Shown here piece after piece: positions 7,650 through 16,052 of a stretch of 64,000 bases of DNA. This DNA is from Chloroflexota bacterium (lineage in GTDB: Bacteria; Chloroflexota; Anaerolineae; Caldilineales; Caldilineaceae). A program made the position numbers and the translations under genes. The stretch spans positions 426,001 to 490,000 of the forward strand of contig BOKO01000001.1 of NCBI GenBank assembly GCA_016861025.1, given 5' to 3'. How positions within the stretch are numbered: the first letter of the stretch is position 1; the number at the start of each line of letters is the position of its first letter. The notes under the pieces are model-generated. The model was not told the origin of the DNA and did no database searches. It was given only the letters and a program-made list of their open reading frames with translations.

Positions 7650-9116
7650 ATGCAACAGAGCATTTCGGATCGCAGCACACCCAATAAATATGTCATGCGT
7701 CGGTCAAGTCGACCTGGCGTATTGAAGCGCGCCCAGGCGCTGTTCATGCTGGCGCTGGTTATTGTCGATCTCGGTAGCATCTGGCTGGCTTTCTGGTCGG
7801 CGTACACGCTGCTGCGCCGCAATCCTGAGTTTTTGATCGGCGACTTCAGTGAGTTTTTGCTGCTGCCGGGTATGTACACAGCCGTGTTGGTGGTGATTTA
7901 CTTCAGCCAACACATGTACCAGCGTCGCCGCCCGGTGACCCATCTCGACGAGTTGTTCAAGATCATCATCTACAACACGCTGACCATGCTTTTCACCGTG
8001 GCGCTGCTGACGCTGCTGGCGCGCGATTTTCAGTATCACCGCGCCTTTGTTCTGCTCGGCGCAGGGTTGACCATCATCTACGACGCCTTTGGTCGCGTTG
8101 TTCATGCGCAGTTGCAATGGCTGGCGCAGGCGCGCGGCATCGGCGATGATCGGGTGCTGCTGATCGGCGCAGGCGAGATCGGTCAGATGTTGCTGCAAAA
8201 GATCACAATGCACCCTAAGCTCGGCTATCAGGTCGTCGGCGTCGTCGATGCAGGTAAAGGCGAACGGCCGTTGCAAGAACTCGACGCGCCGTTGCTTGGC
8301 TCGCTGGTTGATGTGCCGGCGCTGATCGACCGCTACGGCGTCGACGAGGTGATCATCGGCTTGCCCGAAAGCAGCCATCAGGACCTGGTCAACATTATCA
8401 GCCTCTGTGAGCGCGAAAAGGTGGGCATCCGCGTCTTCCCAGATGTCTTCCAGATCATGGCGAGCGAAGTGACGATCGGCGACCTGGGCGGGTTGCCGCT
8501 TCTGACGATTCGCGACGTTGCGTTGCAAGGTTGGAAGCTGGCTGTCAAGCGCGGCATGGACATCGTCTTCAGCGCCGTTGGGCTGGTGATTCTCAGCCCG
8601 TTCATGCTGCTTACTGCGCTGTTGATCAAACTCGACAGCCCAGGCCCGGTTTTCTATTCGCAGGAGCGCATGGGGTTGGACGCCAGACCCTTCAAGATCA
8701 TCAAGTTCCGCTCGATGCGCCACGACGCCGAAACAGATGGCCCTGGCTGGACAACGCCCGACGACCCACGCAAGACAAAGTTGGGGGCGTTTATGCGCCG
8801 TTTCAACATCGACGAGCTTCCGCAACTGGTCAACGTGTTGGTCGGCGATATGAGCCTTGTCGGTCCGCGACCGGAGCGTCCGGTCTATGTCGAGCAATTC
8901 CGCCAGATCATCCCGCGTTACATGGATCGCCATCGCGAGAAAGCTGGCTTGACCGGCTGGGCGCAAGTCAACGGGTTGCGCGGCGATACATCGATCGTTG
9001 AACGCACCAAATATGATCTGTGGTACATTGAGAACTGGTCGATCGGTCTTGACATCATGATCCTGATTCGCACCATTTTGCAGACGATTTTTGGCACCAA
9101 TCGCAACGCTTATTGA
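7650..9116 (+). CDS. Undecaprenyl-phosphate sugar phosphotransferase (polyprenyl priming enzyme)
   Basis: 488 residues, the usual size of WbaP/WcaJ/EpsE-type enzymes. The N-terminal third has about four membrane segments (LFMLALVIVDLGSIWLAFW onward). A nucleotide-binding-like middle follows (VLLIGAGEIGQMLLQKI). The C-terminal bacterial sugar transferase domain carries KRGMDIVFSAVGLVILSP, a membrane re-entrant helix, then PGPVFYSQERMGLDARPFKIIKFRSMR, DELPQLVNVLVGDMSLVGPRPERP and the AGLTGWAQVNGLRGDT end. It transfers a sugar-1-phosphate (often glucose or galactose) from a UDP-sugar to undecaprenyl phosphate, starting assembly of the repeat unit. The gene follows the GT2 gene with no spacer and is read into the hrcA start region. 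It is the only priming enzyme visible in the window, so the downstream polysaccharide locus probably depends on it or on a copy elsewhere. Confidence 0.92.
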   Translation: MQQSISDRSTPNKYVMRRSSRPGVLKRAQALFMLALVIVDLGSIWLAFWSAYTLLRRNPEFLIGDFSEFLLLPGMYTAVLVVIYFSQHMYQRRRPVTHLDELFKIIIYNTLTMLFTVALLTLLARDFQYHRAFVLLGAGLTIIYDAFGRVVHAQLQWLAQARGIGDDRVLLIGAGEIGQMLLQKITMHPKLGYQVVGVVDAGKGERPLQELDAPLLGSLVDVPALIDRYGVDEVIIGLPESSHQDLVNIISLCEREKVGIRVFPDVFQIMASEVTIGDLGGLPLLTIRDVALQGWKLAVKRGMDIVFSAVGLVILSPFMLLTALLIKLDSPGPVFYSQERMGLDARPFKIIKFRSMRHDAETDGPGWTTPDDPRKTKLGAFMRRFNIDELPQLVNVLVGDMSLVGPRPERPVYVEQFRQIIPRYMDRHREKAGLTGWAQVNGLRGDTSIVERTKYDLWYIENWSIGLDIMILIRTILQTIFGTNRNAY

Positions 9117-9121
9117 AAGCC

Positions 9122-10183
9122 ATGAGTGCACCATTGACGCACGAGCAACCTGCTCCCGAATCCATATCCGAGCGCCAACGCGAGGTGCTGCGCATTGTCA
9201 TTCAGGAATTTGTACAGACGGCGCAACCCGTCGGCAGCGCAGGCATCGTGGGACGCTACGACCTCGGCGTGAGCCCGGCCACGATCCGCAACGATCTGGC
9301 TGCGCTCGAACGGATGGGGCTGCTCACACATCCGCACACCAGCGCTGGTCGCGTGCCGACCGATCTTGGCTACCGCTTTTTTGTGCACTACTTGCTTTCC
9401 AGCCTGGATCTGACCGCCGAGGAGCAGGCGTTGATTCGGCGCCAGTTCGGGCTTGTGCCCGCCGATGTCGATCAATGGCTGCGCACAAGCACGGCGGTGC
9501 TGGCGCGCACGTCACAGAGCGCAGCCGTGGCGACTGCGCCGCGCACGATTCGCTGCACCTTCAAGCACATGGAGCTTGTGCATATCCAGGGCACAAAGGT
9601 GTTGCTCGTGCTCGTCTTGCAGGAAGGCGCAGTCAAACAGCAGTTGCTCGATCTCGACCAGCCGATGGAGCAGAACGAGTTGAGTCGCATCAGCAACGAG
9701 CTGAACGATCAGCTCGCCGGCCTCGACAGCGGCGGTGTGTTGACGCGCAGCCCATCGCTCTCCCCCTTTGCTCGACAGGTGGCCGAGCTGGCTGCGGGCG
9801 CCATGCGTCGCATCGAACAACACGAAGGCGGCCTTGTCTTCCGCGATGGTCTGGCTGAGGTGTTGAGCGAGCCAGAGTTTGCCGAGAGTGAAAGCGCGCG
9901 TCGCATCGTGCGTGTGCTTGAGGAGCCGGGGCTGATCGAGCAGATCGCTGAAGACCTTCCCGGCAGCGACGCCGTGCATGTAATGATTTCGGGCGACGGT
10001 CGGTATGCCGAACTGCGCGATGTGAGTCTTGTCCTCTCGCGCTACGGCGTAAACGACCGCGTTTCCGGCTTGTTGGGCGTGGTGGGGCCGGTGCGCATGC
10101 GATATGGGCGTACGATCGGCGCCGTCCGCTTTGTCGCCGACATTATGAGCGAAAAGCTAGAGGAGTTGTACGGCGGCGGTTGA
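9122..10183 (+). CDS. hrcA: Heat-inducible transcription repressor HrcA
   Basis: 353 residues, close to the 340-350 typical for HrcA. The N-terminal winged helix is clear: SERQREVLRIVIQEFVQTAQPVGS, then LGVSPATIRNDLAALERMGLLTHPHTSAGRVPTDLGYRFFV. The C-terminal GAF-like part ends with LSRYGVNDRVSGLLGVVGPVRMRYGRTI, which is diagnostic. HrcA represses chaperone genes by binding CIRCE (TTAGCACTC-N9-GAGTGCTAA). I found no CIRCE copy before hrcA, grpE or elsewhere in the window. The ATG at 9122 is preferred to an in-frame TTG at 9113 that overlaps the upstream gene; GAAAG lies just before it. grpE follows 46 bases on, the classic order, but dnaK and dnaJ are absent, since a GNAT gene comes next. 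Confidence 0.96.
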   Translation: MSAPLTHEQPAPESISERQREVLRIVIQEFVQTAQPVGSAGIVGRYDLGVSPATIRNDLAALERMGLLTHPHTSAGRVPTDLGYRFFVHYLLSSLDLTAEEQALIRRQFGLVPADVDQWLRTSTAVLARTSQSAAVATAPRTIRCTFKHMELVHIQGTKVLLVLVLQEGAVKQQLLDLDQPMEQNELSRISNELNDQLAGLDSGGVLTRSPSLSPFARQVAELAAGAMRRIEQHEGGLVFRDGLAEVLSEPEFAESESARRIVRVLEEPGLIEQIAEDLPGSDAVHVMISGDGRYAELRDVSLVLSRYGVNDRVSGLLGVVGPVRMRYGRTIGAVRFVADIMSEKLEELYGGG

Positions 10184-10229
10184 TTGACTGAGATTTGAAG
10201 GATATTATCCATTATTGTTGTGAGAGACT

Positions 10230-10871
10230 ATGGCTGATAAGACACAAGAGACAACGACACAAGAGACAACGACAACTGATCTGAGCGCAGACGCAGCTAC
10301 CTCCACCAGCTTCGACGCAACCAGTTCTGATGGAATGGAGCCAATCGCTGAGGAGCAACTGAACGGGGCGGAAAGCGTGGAGCTTGACGCTGCTGCATTG
10401 CTCGACACCGTGGCGCGGCTGGAGTCCGAACTCGCCGAGGCGCGACAGGAATGCGCCGAGATCACCGAGAAGTCGCAGCGACTGGCGGCCGAGTTCCAGA
10501 ACAGTCGTCGGCGCCAGGAGCGCCAGCTCGCCGAAGAGATGGAACGCGTCAGCGCCCACATTATCAAGCGGCTGCTGCCGGTGATCGATGACTTTGACCT
10601 GGCGCTTGCCAACACGCCTCCCCTTGACGAAGCGCAACAGGCATGGGTTGAAGGACTCATCCAGATACAGCGCAAATTGCGCAGTGTGCTTGAAGAGGAG
10701 GGGCTGACGCCGATCACCACCGACGGCGCGTTTGACCCGACGCTGCACGAGGCGATTGCCAGCGCGCCGAGCGACGAAATTGAAAGTGGACACATTATCG
10801 AGACGCTGCGCTCCGGCTATATGCTGAAGGGCCGCGTCCTGCGACCAGCCCTGGTGCGTGTGGCGCTCTAA
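10230..10871 (+). CDS. grpE: Nucleotide exchange factor GrpE
   Basis: 213 residues. An acidic, low-complexity N-terminus contains a direct repeat of TQETT. It leads to a long coiled coil (about residues 45-105, LLDTVARLESELAEARQECAEITEKS...). The C-terminal beta domain shows the family pattern GLTPITTDGAFDPTLHEAIA and IIETLRSGYMLKGRVLRPALVRV. GrpE dimers release ADP from DnaK in the cytosol. A GAGAG precedes the ATG by about 6 bases. It follows hrcA and stands 3 bases before a GNAT gene, suggesting one transcript. Confidence 0.96.
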   Translation: MADKTQETTTQETTTTDLSADAATSTSFDATSSDGMEPIAEEQLNGAESVELDAAALLDTVARLESELAEARQECAEITEKSQRLAAEFQNSRRRQERQLAEEMERVSAHIIKRLLPVIDDFDLALANTPPLDEAQQAWVEGLIQIQRKLRSVLEEEGLTPITTDGAFDPTLHEAIASAPSDEIESGHIIETLRSGYMLKGRVLRPALVRVAL

Positions 10872-10874
10872 ACG

Positions 10875-11912
10875 ATGACCGTCATCCCTGTGCCCGGCTA
10901 CCAGTACGATCAGCGGCTGGAGACCGGCATTCGCCCCTTCGACATCAGCCGCGATCTGCGCGCCGTGGCGGAGTTGATCTCGACCTCCTTCGCCAGCGAA
11001 CTGGACGACCGTGGCTCGGCTGCGCTGCGCGAGATGCGCACGATGAGTCACTTCGGCGGGCTGTTGGGCGTTATCAACCGCAGCACGGGCGAGTTCAACG
11101 ACCTGTTGAATGGCTTTGTCTGGGTCGAGCAGGGACATGTGGTCGGAAACATCACGGTGCAGCGCGCCGACAAATATGCTACACGCTGGCAGATCGCCAA
11201 CGTCGCCGTCTCGCCCGGTTTCCGCGGGCGAGGCATCTCGCGCCGATTGATGGAGACAGCCATCGACCACGCCACGCGCGCCGGCGGTCTGTGGGCAGTG
11301 CTTCAAGTTTATCAGTCCAACGTCGTGGCGCGCCGGCTTTATCAAAGCATGGACTTTGAAGATATCGGCGGGACGGTGGAGATGCGCGCGCCGCGCACGC
11401 CGGTTGTAACCAACCGCCCCGAACATGCGCTGATGCGCCGCTTCTCCACCGCAGACTGGCAGCCGCTCTACGAGCTGGTCAACCATCAGTTGGGCGCCCA
11501 GGCGCAATGGTGGCGCTCGATCCGTCGCGCCGACTTTCAAGCCACTTTTGAGGATCAACTGGGTGAGTGGTTCTGGCGCATCGTTGGGCGAGGCGTCACC
11601 TATCGACGCGCGATACAGGACTCATCGCGTTTTGAGGCGGCGTTGCTGCTCGAGGCGCGGCGCTGGCGTGGGGAGCACATCATGCAACTTTGGGTGCGCC
11701 CCGAGCATTACGGCGTCTACGACCGCCCTTTGATTGATTGGGCGCTCTGGCAATTGCAGGACTACCCGCGCTGGCCGATCCGCATCAGCCTCAATATCGA
11801 GCATCAAAGCGCCATCGACTATCTGGAGCGTTGTGGATTCGTCCCGCAGCGCACCTTGATCACCATGCGCAAACGTCTGCGCGAAGATGTTGGCGATGAG
11901 CCGATTGAATAA
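10875..11912 (+). CDS. GNAT-family N-acetyltransferase, probable tandem-domain
   Basis: 345 residues. The N-terminal GNAT domain (about 15-170) has the acetyl-CoA binding motif A with VSPGFRGRGISRRLMETAIDHA, and motif B with ALQVYQSNVVARRLYQSMDFEDIG. The C-terminal half (about 180-340) has a second weaker GNAT-like profile ending RISLNIEHQSAIDYLERCGFVPQRTLITMRKRL. Two-domain GNAT proteins of this size are common in Chloroflexota. The substrate is unknown. The gene is 3 bases after grpE and 15 bases before sbcD, so it is probably part of the same operon. No role in proteostasis or repair can be deduced from the sequence alone. Confidence 0.8.
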   Translation: MTVIPVPGYQYDQRLETGIRPFDISRDLRAVAELISTSFASELDDRGSAALREMRTMSHFGGLLGVINRSTGEFNDLLNGFVWVEQGHVVGNITVQRADKYATRWQIANVAVSPGFRGRGISRRLMETAIDHATRAGGLWAVLQVYQSNVVARRLYQSMDFEDIGGTVEMRAPRTPVVTNRPEHALMRRFSTADWQPLYELVNHQLGAQAQWWRSIRRADFQATFEDQLGEWFWRIVGRGVTYRRAIQDSSRFEAALLLEARRWRGEHIMQLWVRPEHYGVYDRPLIDWALWQLQDYPRWPIRISLNIEHQSAIDYLERCGFVPQRTLITMRKRLREDVGDEPIE

Positions 11913-11927
11913 GCCCCTGAGACGAGC

Positions 11928-13289
11928 ATGAAAACACGATTCCTGCATTGCGCTGACATTCATCTTGGCTATCTGCAATACGGCCACAAAGAGCGATTCA
12001 ACGATTTCGCCGTCGCCTTCAACGCTGTGATCGACAAAGCGGTTGGCGTCTATCAAACGCGCCGTGGACGCGAAATCGCTTTCGACGAGCACATTCAAGG
12101 GCCGGTCGATTTTGTGATCCTGGCTGGCGATCTCTTCCACAAACGCTCGATCGATGCGTTGACGCTCAATCAGGCGATGCGCAGCCTGCGCCGCCTGCGC
12201 GATGCCGGCATCCCCTGCATCGCCGTTGAAGGCAACCACGAACGCGCCTACTACGAAGACACCATCGGCTGGATGAAGTTTCTGGCGTTGCAAGATTTGC
12301 TCATCTTGCTCGACGCCGAAAGCACCGAGAATGGTTTCGAGCTGCAGCCCTGGGATGTAAAACGTCGTCAGGGCGCCTACTACGAGCCGAAGCCCGGTGT
12401 GCGCGTCTATGGTCTGCGCTATTATGGCGCCAGCACCGGCGTCGCCATCAACGCTTACGCCGAAGCTGTGGCAGCGCTGCCCAAAGATGGCGTCGAGTAC
12501 AGCATCTTCGTCACACACGCCGGCGTTGAAGGGCAGATGGACGACAAGGCCGGCGGTGTAGCGTATCGCCAGTGGGCTGCGCTGCGCGACCATGTCGATT
12601 ATGTTGCGCTCGGCCATTTTCACAAGCCATTTGTCCTGGAAGAATGGGTTCACAACCCGGGCAGCCCGGAGGCGTGCTCGATCTCTGAGGCGGCGTGGAC
12701 GCCGCGTGGCTATTTGATCGTCGACGTCGACACCGGTTGCGCAGCAGAAAACAGTGCGCGCCATACGGTTCAGATCGGCAATCCGCCACGCCGCGCCTTT
12801 CGCCAATACAGCTACAAAACCGATCACGACCCGTCACCCGAAGTGCTGATGGCGCGCCTCACCGAATACATCGAACGCAAGGCGCGTGACTTCCACGCCG
12901 AGCTGGACAACGGCTCGCTGGAAAGCACTCCGCCGGTCGTGGAGCTTTACCTGACCGGCGTGCTGCCCTTTGATCGTCGCGCGCTCGACATTGCCGCGAT
13001 CGAAGCTGTGCTGCGCAGCGCGTTCCAACCGCTCACCGCCCAGGTCAAAAGCTTGCTGCAAAGCGCTGAGTTCGCCGTCGAAAACGGCCAATCGCTCACG
13101 CGCACCGAGCTGGAGCAGACCGTGCTCGCCAGCCTGTTCAGCCGCGACGCGCGCTACGCCGATCATGCCGGTCGATGGGCGCAGGCGGCGCTCTCGCTCA
13201 AGCAACTGGCGCTCGCCGGCGCGCCGCCGCACGCCATTCTCGACGAGCTGGAGGGTCATCTGCGCGGCTTTACGGATGCCGATGCGTAA
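11928..13289 (+). CDS. sbcD: SbcD/Mre11-type DNA repair exonuclease subunit
   Basis: 453 residues. The calcineurin-like phosphodiesterase motifs are all present: D10-x-H12 in CADIHLG, GD at 67-68 (ILAGDLFHKRSID), GNHE at 102-105, His at 197 in VTHAGVEG and GHFH at 229-232. These bind two Mn ions and carry out nuclease chemistry on hairpins and blocked DNA ends together with SbcC/Rad50. The C-terminal region (about 300-453) is the capping and SbcC-binding part and is longer than in E. coli. The gene is followed by sbcC 48 bases on, the standard pairing. The protein should be cytosolic and bound to the nucleoid. Confidence 0.92.
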   Translation: MKTRFLHCADIHLGYLQYGHKERFNDFAVAFNAVIDKAVGVYQTRRGREIAFDEHIQGPVDFVILAGDLFHKRSIDALTLNQAMRSLRRLRDAGIPCIAVEGNHERAYYEDTIGWMKFLALQDLLILLDAESTENGFELQPWDVKRRQGAYYEPKPGVRVYGLRYYGASTGVAINAYAEAVAALPKDGVEYSIFVTHAGVEGQMDDKAGGVAYRQWAALRDHVDYVALGHFHKPFVLEEWVHNPGSPEACSISEAAWTPRGYLIVDVDTGCAAENSARHTVQIGNPPRRAFRQYSYKTDHDPSPEVLMARLTEYIERKARDFHAELDNGSLESTPPVVELYLTGVLPFDRRALDIAAIEAVLRSAFQPLTAQVKSLLQSAEFAVENGQSLTRTELEQTVLASLFSRDARYADHAGRWAQAALSLKQLALAGAPPHAILDELEGHLRGFTDADA

Positions 13290-13337
13290 TCGCCGCATGG
13301 CGCACTCAGCCCGCTTCACTCCCTGTGGAGATTTGTC

Positions 13338-16052
13338 ATGTTGATCGTTGCGCTCGAATTGGAAAACGTCAAAAGCTACGAGCACGCCCGATTCACCTTC
13401 ACGCCGGGCGTCAACGCTATTGTCGGCCACAACGGCGCCGGCAAGAGCACGATCATCGAAGCGATTGGCTTCGTCCTCTTCGACGCCCTTCCCTACACCG
13501 CAGCCGAGTTTGTGCGCGAAGGCGCACACAGCGGCCTGGCCGCCGTCACCTTTCTCAGCGCCTACGACGAACGACCATACCGCATCGAGCGTCGCTTTGG
13601 GGCCAGCCCCAGCTACGCCGTGTTCGATGAGGAGCTGCAACGCAGGATCTGCGACGGCAAGGCCGATGTCATGGCTTTTGTGCGCCGTCACATGCTCACC
13701 GACCCATCCGTTGATCTGGCGCGGCTCTTCACCGACGCCCTGGGTGTGGCGCAAGGTGCGCTCACTTCGGCTTTTCTAGAAGCGCCCGCCCAACGCAAAA
13801 AGATTTTCGATGCGTTGTTGCAAGTTGACGACTATAGCGCCGCTTCGGAGAAATTGCGTGAACCGCAACGTCTTCTCAAGGATCAGATCGTTGAAGCCGA
13901 CCGCACGCTGGCTGCCTTTGCTGCGCGCCTGGAGCAGCTTGCGCCGCTGCAACAAGCCATTGCGCAGCGTGCACAAGAGATTGAGGAATTGAACATATCT
14001 TTGGCGCGGCTCGAACATGCAATCGAGCAGAACCAACAACAACTGTCCCTCTTGGAAATACAAAAAGCGACGATTGACGCATTGACAACCCAGGTGGCGC
14101 GTATAGAACAGACTGCGCAGACGTTCATTGCTCAGCAAGAACGCGCACAGCAGGCGCTGGCCGAAGCGGAGCGGGCCGCTGCTGTGGTGACCGCCAACCT
14201 GGCAGGCCATGACGCCTATCTTGCCGCCCAACAACGGCAGGCGCTATTGCAGGAGCGTGTGCGCCAACGGCAAATGCTCCTGAATCAACAGGCGCAAATC
14301 GACAAAGAAATCGCGCTTTCGGCAGCGCGTTGCGCACAGATTGAGCACGAACTGGCCGAGGTCGCCGCCGCCGAAGCCCTTATGCGCGAGTTAGCCGACG
14401 CCGTGCGACAGCAGAGCGTGCTTGAGGAGCGCGTAGTCATCCTGGAACGCGCGCAGAGCCGCCTGACTGAACTTGATCGACGGACGGCTACGTTGGAGAC
14501 CAGTCGCGAGAAGCTTGCGCAACGTCTTGATGTAATCAGAGCCGGCCGTGAGCGTGCGCTTGTCGTCGAGGCGCAGGAAAAGGAAGCGACGCAGCGGCTA
14601 GAGGAGTTGCGCATTGGGCTGGAGCAAATGCGTGAGCAAGTGGTCTGGCTGCGTTCGGAACTTGCAACTGTTGAGGAGCAGAGCGCCGCGCTTCAAGACA
14701 TTGCGGCGGCGGTGTGCCCGGTCTGCGAGCAGCCGCTCACTGCTGAGCATCGCGCAGAGATGCTAACGCGCAATCAAGAGCGTCTGGTTGCACTGCGTCG
14801 TCAGAGCGAAGAACAGCAGACCGTGCTGAGTGAGCAAGAACGGGCAATCACAGCGCTGGAAACTGAGCGCACGCAACTTCAGCGCGAGTGGAACAAATTG
14901 CCGCGCGAGACAGAGGAGATCGAGGCGGCGGCAGGGCTGGCGGAAACCGAGCGCGAGCTTGCGGCACTGGGCGCCGAGCGCCGACAATTGGCCGCAGAGA
15001 TAGCAGATCTCCTTCCACTGCGTCGGGCGCTGGCGGACTTGAACGATCCACGCAGCCGCAGCCTGGTTGCATCCTCGCGCGCGGCGCAGCGTCCGACGTT
15101 GGAGGCGCAACTTGCAGCCGAACAGCAGCGTCAGCGCGAAGCTCAAATCCGAAGCGCTGCGGTGGAGGAATCGCTGCGAGCCATCGGCGATCTGGATGGT
15201 GACCTGCAAGAAAATGCTGCTGCACTGCGCGAACATAACCCTGCATATCAGGCTGTTTTGTCCAATCGCCAGATTGCGGAAAGTCTGTCGCATCGGCGCT
15301 CCGAACTGGCAGAAGTGGAGGCGGCGCGCCAGCGCACAACCGCCGAGCTTGCCGCGATGCGCGTTGAACTGGAATATGCAGCTAAGCAGTTTGACCTGTT
15401 GCACTATCAACAGTTACTATTAGACGACCGCAAAATGCGCGAGGAGCTGGGTGGCTTGTCAGCGAAGCTGACACTGATGCGCAAGTTACAAGCCGAAGAC
15501 GAAACACACTTGCAGGCGCTACGTGATGAAGAATCCCGAAAGCAAGCGCTTGAAGCCGAACGCCAGCATCTGGCAGCAAAGGAGCAGGCGCTGGAGGCGA
15601 TTCGGTCGATTATCAGGCAGGCAGGCCCCTATGTCACCGAGGCAATCGTTCGTCGAGTCAGCGAAGGCGCTGCAACCATTTTTGGCGAGTTGATGCAAGA
15701 TCATCGTCGCGTACTATGTTGGGAGATGGACTATGGCGTGACGTTGACGACAGATGGCGTCGTGCGCTCCTTCCGTCAGCTTTCTGGTGGAGAACAGATG
15801 AGTGCGGCGCTGGCTGTGCGGCTGGCGCTGGTGCGCGAAATGAGCAACGTCAATGTTGCGTTTTTCGATGAGCCGACCGCCAACCTTGACAGTGTCCGGC
15901 GTGAGTTGCTGGTGCAGCAGATCATGACCGTGCGAGGGTTCAACCAATTGTTTGTCATCAGCCATGATGACACGTTCGAGCAGGCAACGCAGAATTTGAT
16001 TCGGGTCAAACGTCATGGCAGCACTACTATCGTTGGAGATGTTACAGAATAA
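13338..16052 (+). CDS. sbcC: SbcC/Rad50-type SMC-like ATPase
   Basis: 904 residues. Walker A GHNGAGKS is at 30-37. Long heptad-rich coiled coils run about 175-450 and 475-770, broken at the apex by the zinc hook CPVC (Cys460, Cys463), which joins two molecules through Zn. The ABC signature LSGGEQ is at 815-820, Walker B with catalytic pair DE at 844-845 (VAFFDEPTANLD), and switch His at about 876 (ISHDD). With SbcD it opens DNA hairpins and trims protein-blocked ends. GGAG precedes the ATG by about 8 bases. Length is shorter than E. coli SbcC (1048) but usual for Gram-positive-type and Chloroflexota versions. The 3' end overlaps the next kinase gene by 38 bases. Confidence 0.94.
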   Translation: MLIVALELENVKSYEHARFTFTPGVNAIVGHNGAGKSTIIEAIGFVLFDALPYTAAEFVREGAHSGLAAVTFLSAYDERPYRIERRFGASPSYAVFDEELQRRICDGKADVMAFVRRHMLTDPSVDLARLFTDALGVAQGALTSAFLEAPAQRKKIFDALLQVDDYSAASEKLREPQRLLKDQIVEADRTLAAFAARLEQLAPLQQAIAQRAQEIEELNISLARLEHAIEQNQQQLSLLEIQKATIDALTTQVARIEQTAQTFIAQQERAQQALAEAERAAAVVTANLAGHDAYLAAQQRQALLQERVRQRQMLLNQQAQIDKEIALSAARCAQIEHELAEVAAAEALMRELADAVRQQSVLEERVVILERAQSRLTELDRRTATLETSREKLAQRLDVIRAGRERALVVEAQEKEATQRLEELRIGLEQMREQVVWLRSELATVEEQSAALQDIAAAVCPVCEQPLTAEHRAEMLTRNQERLVALRRQSEEQQTVLSEQERAITALETERTQLQREWNKLPRETEEIEAAAGLAETERELAALGAERRQLAAEIADLLPLRRALADLNDPRSRSLVASSRAAQRPTLEAQLAAEQQRQREAQIRSAAVEESLRAIGDLDGDLQENAAALREHNPAYQAVLSNRQIAESLSHRRSELAEVEAARQRTTAELAAMRVELEYAAKQFDLLHYQQLLLDDRKMREELGGLSAKLTLMRKLQAEDETHLQALRDEESRKQALEAERQHLAAKEQALEAIRSIIRQAGPYVTEAIVRRVSEGAATIFGELMQDHRRVLCWEMDYGVTLTTDGVVRSFRQLSGGEQMSAALAVRLALVREMSNVNVAFFDEPTANLDSVRRELLVQQIMTVRGFNQLFVISHDDTFEQATQNLIRVKRHGSTTIVGDVTE

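Noticed and set aside
7704..9134. 476-residue minus-strand open frame
   Set aside because: Antisense to the undecaprenyl-phosphate sugar transferase; composition effect of G+C-rich third codon positions.
9117..10229. CIRCE operator for HrcA
   Set aside because: No TTAGCACTC-N9-GAGTGCTAA or near match before hrcA or grpE.
10250..10285. Direct repeat in grpE coding TQETT twice
   Set aside because: Low-complexity acidic or polar N-termini are common in GrpE; not a mobile repeat.
10212..11558. 448-residue minus-strand open frame
   Set aside because: Antisense to grpE and the GNAT gene, both unmistakable; no domain in the minus frame.
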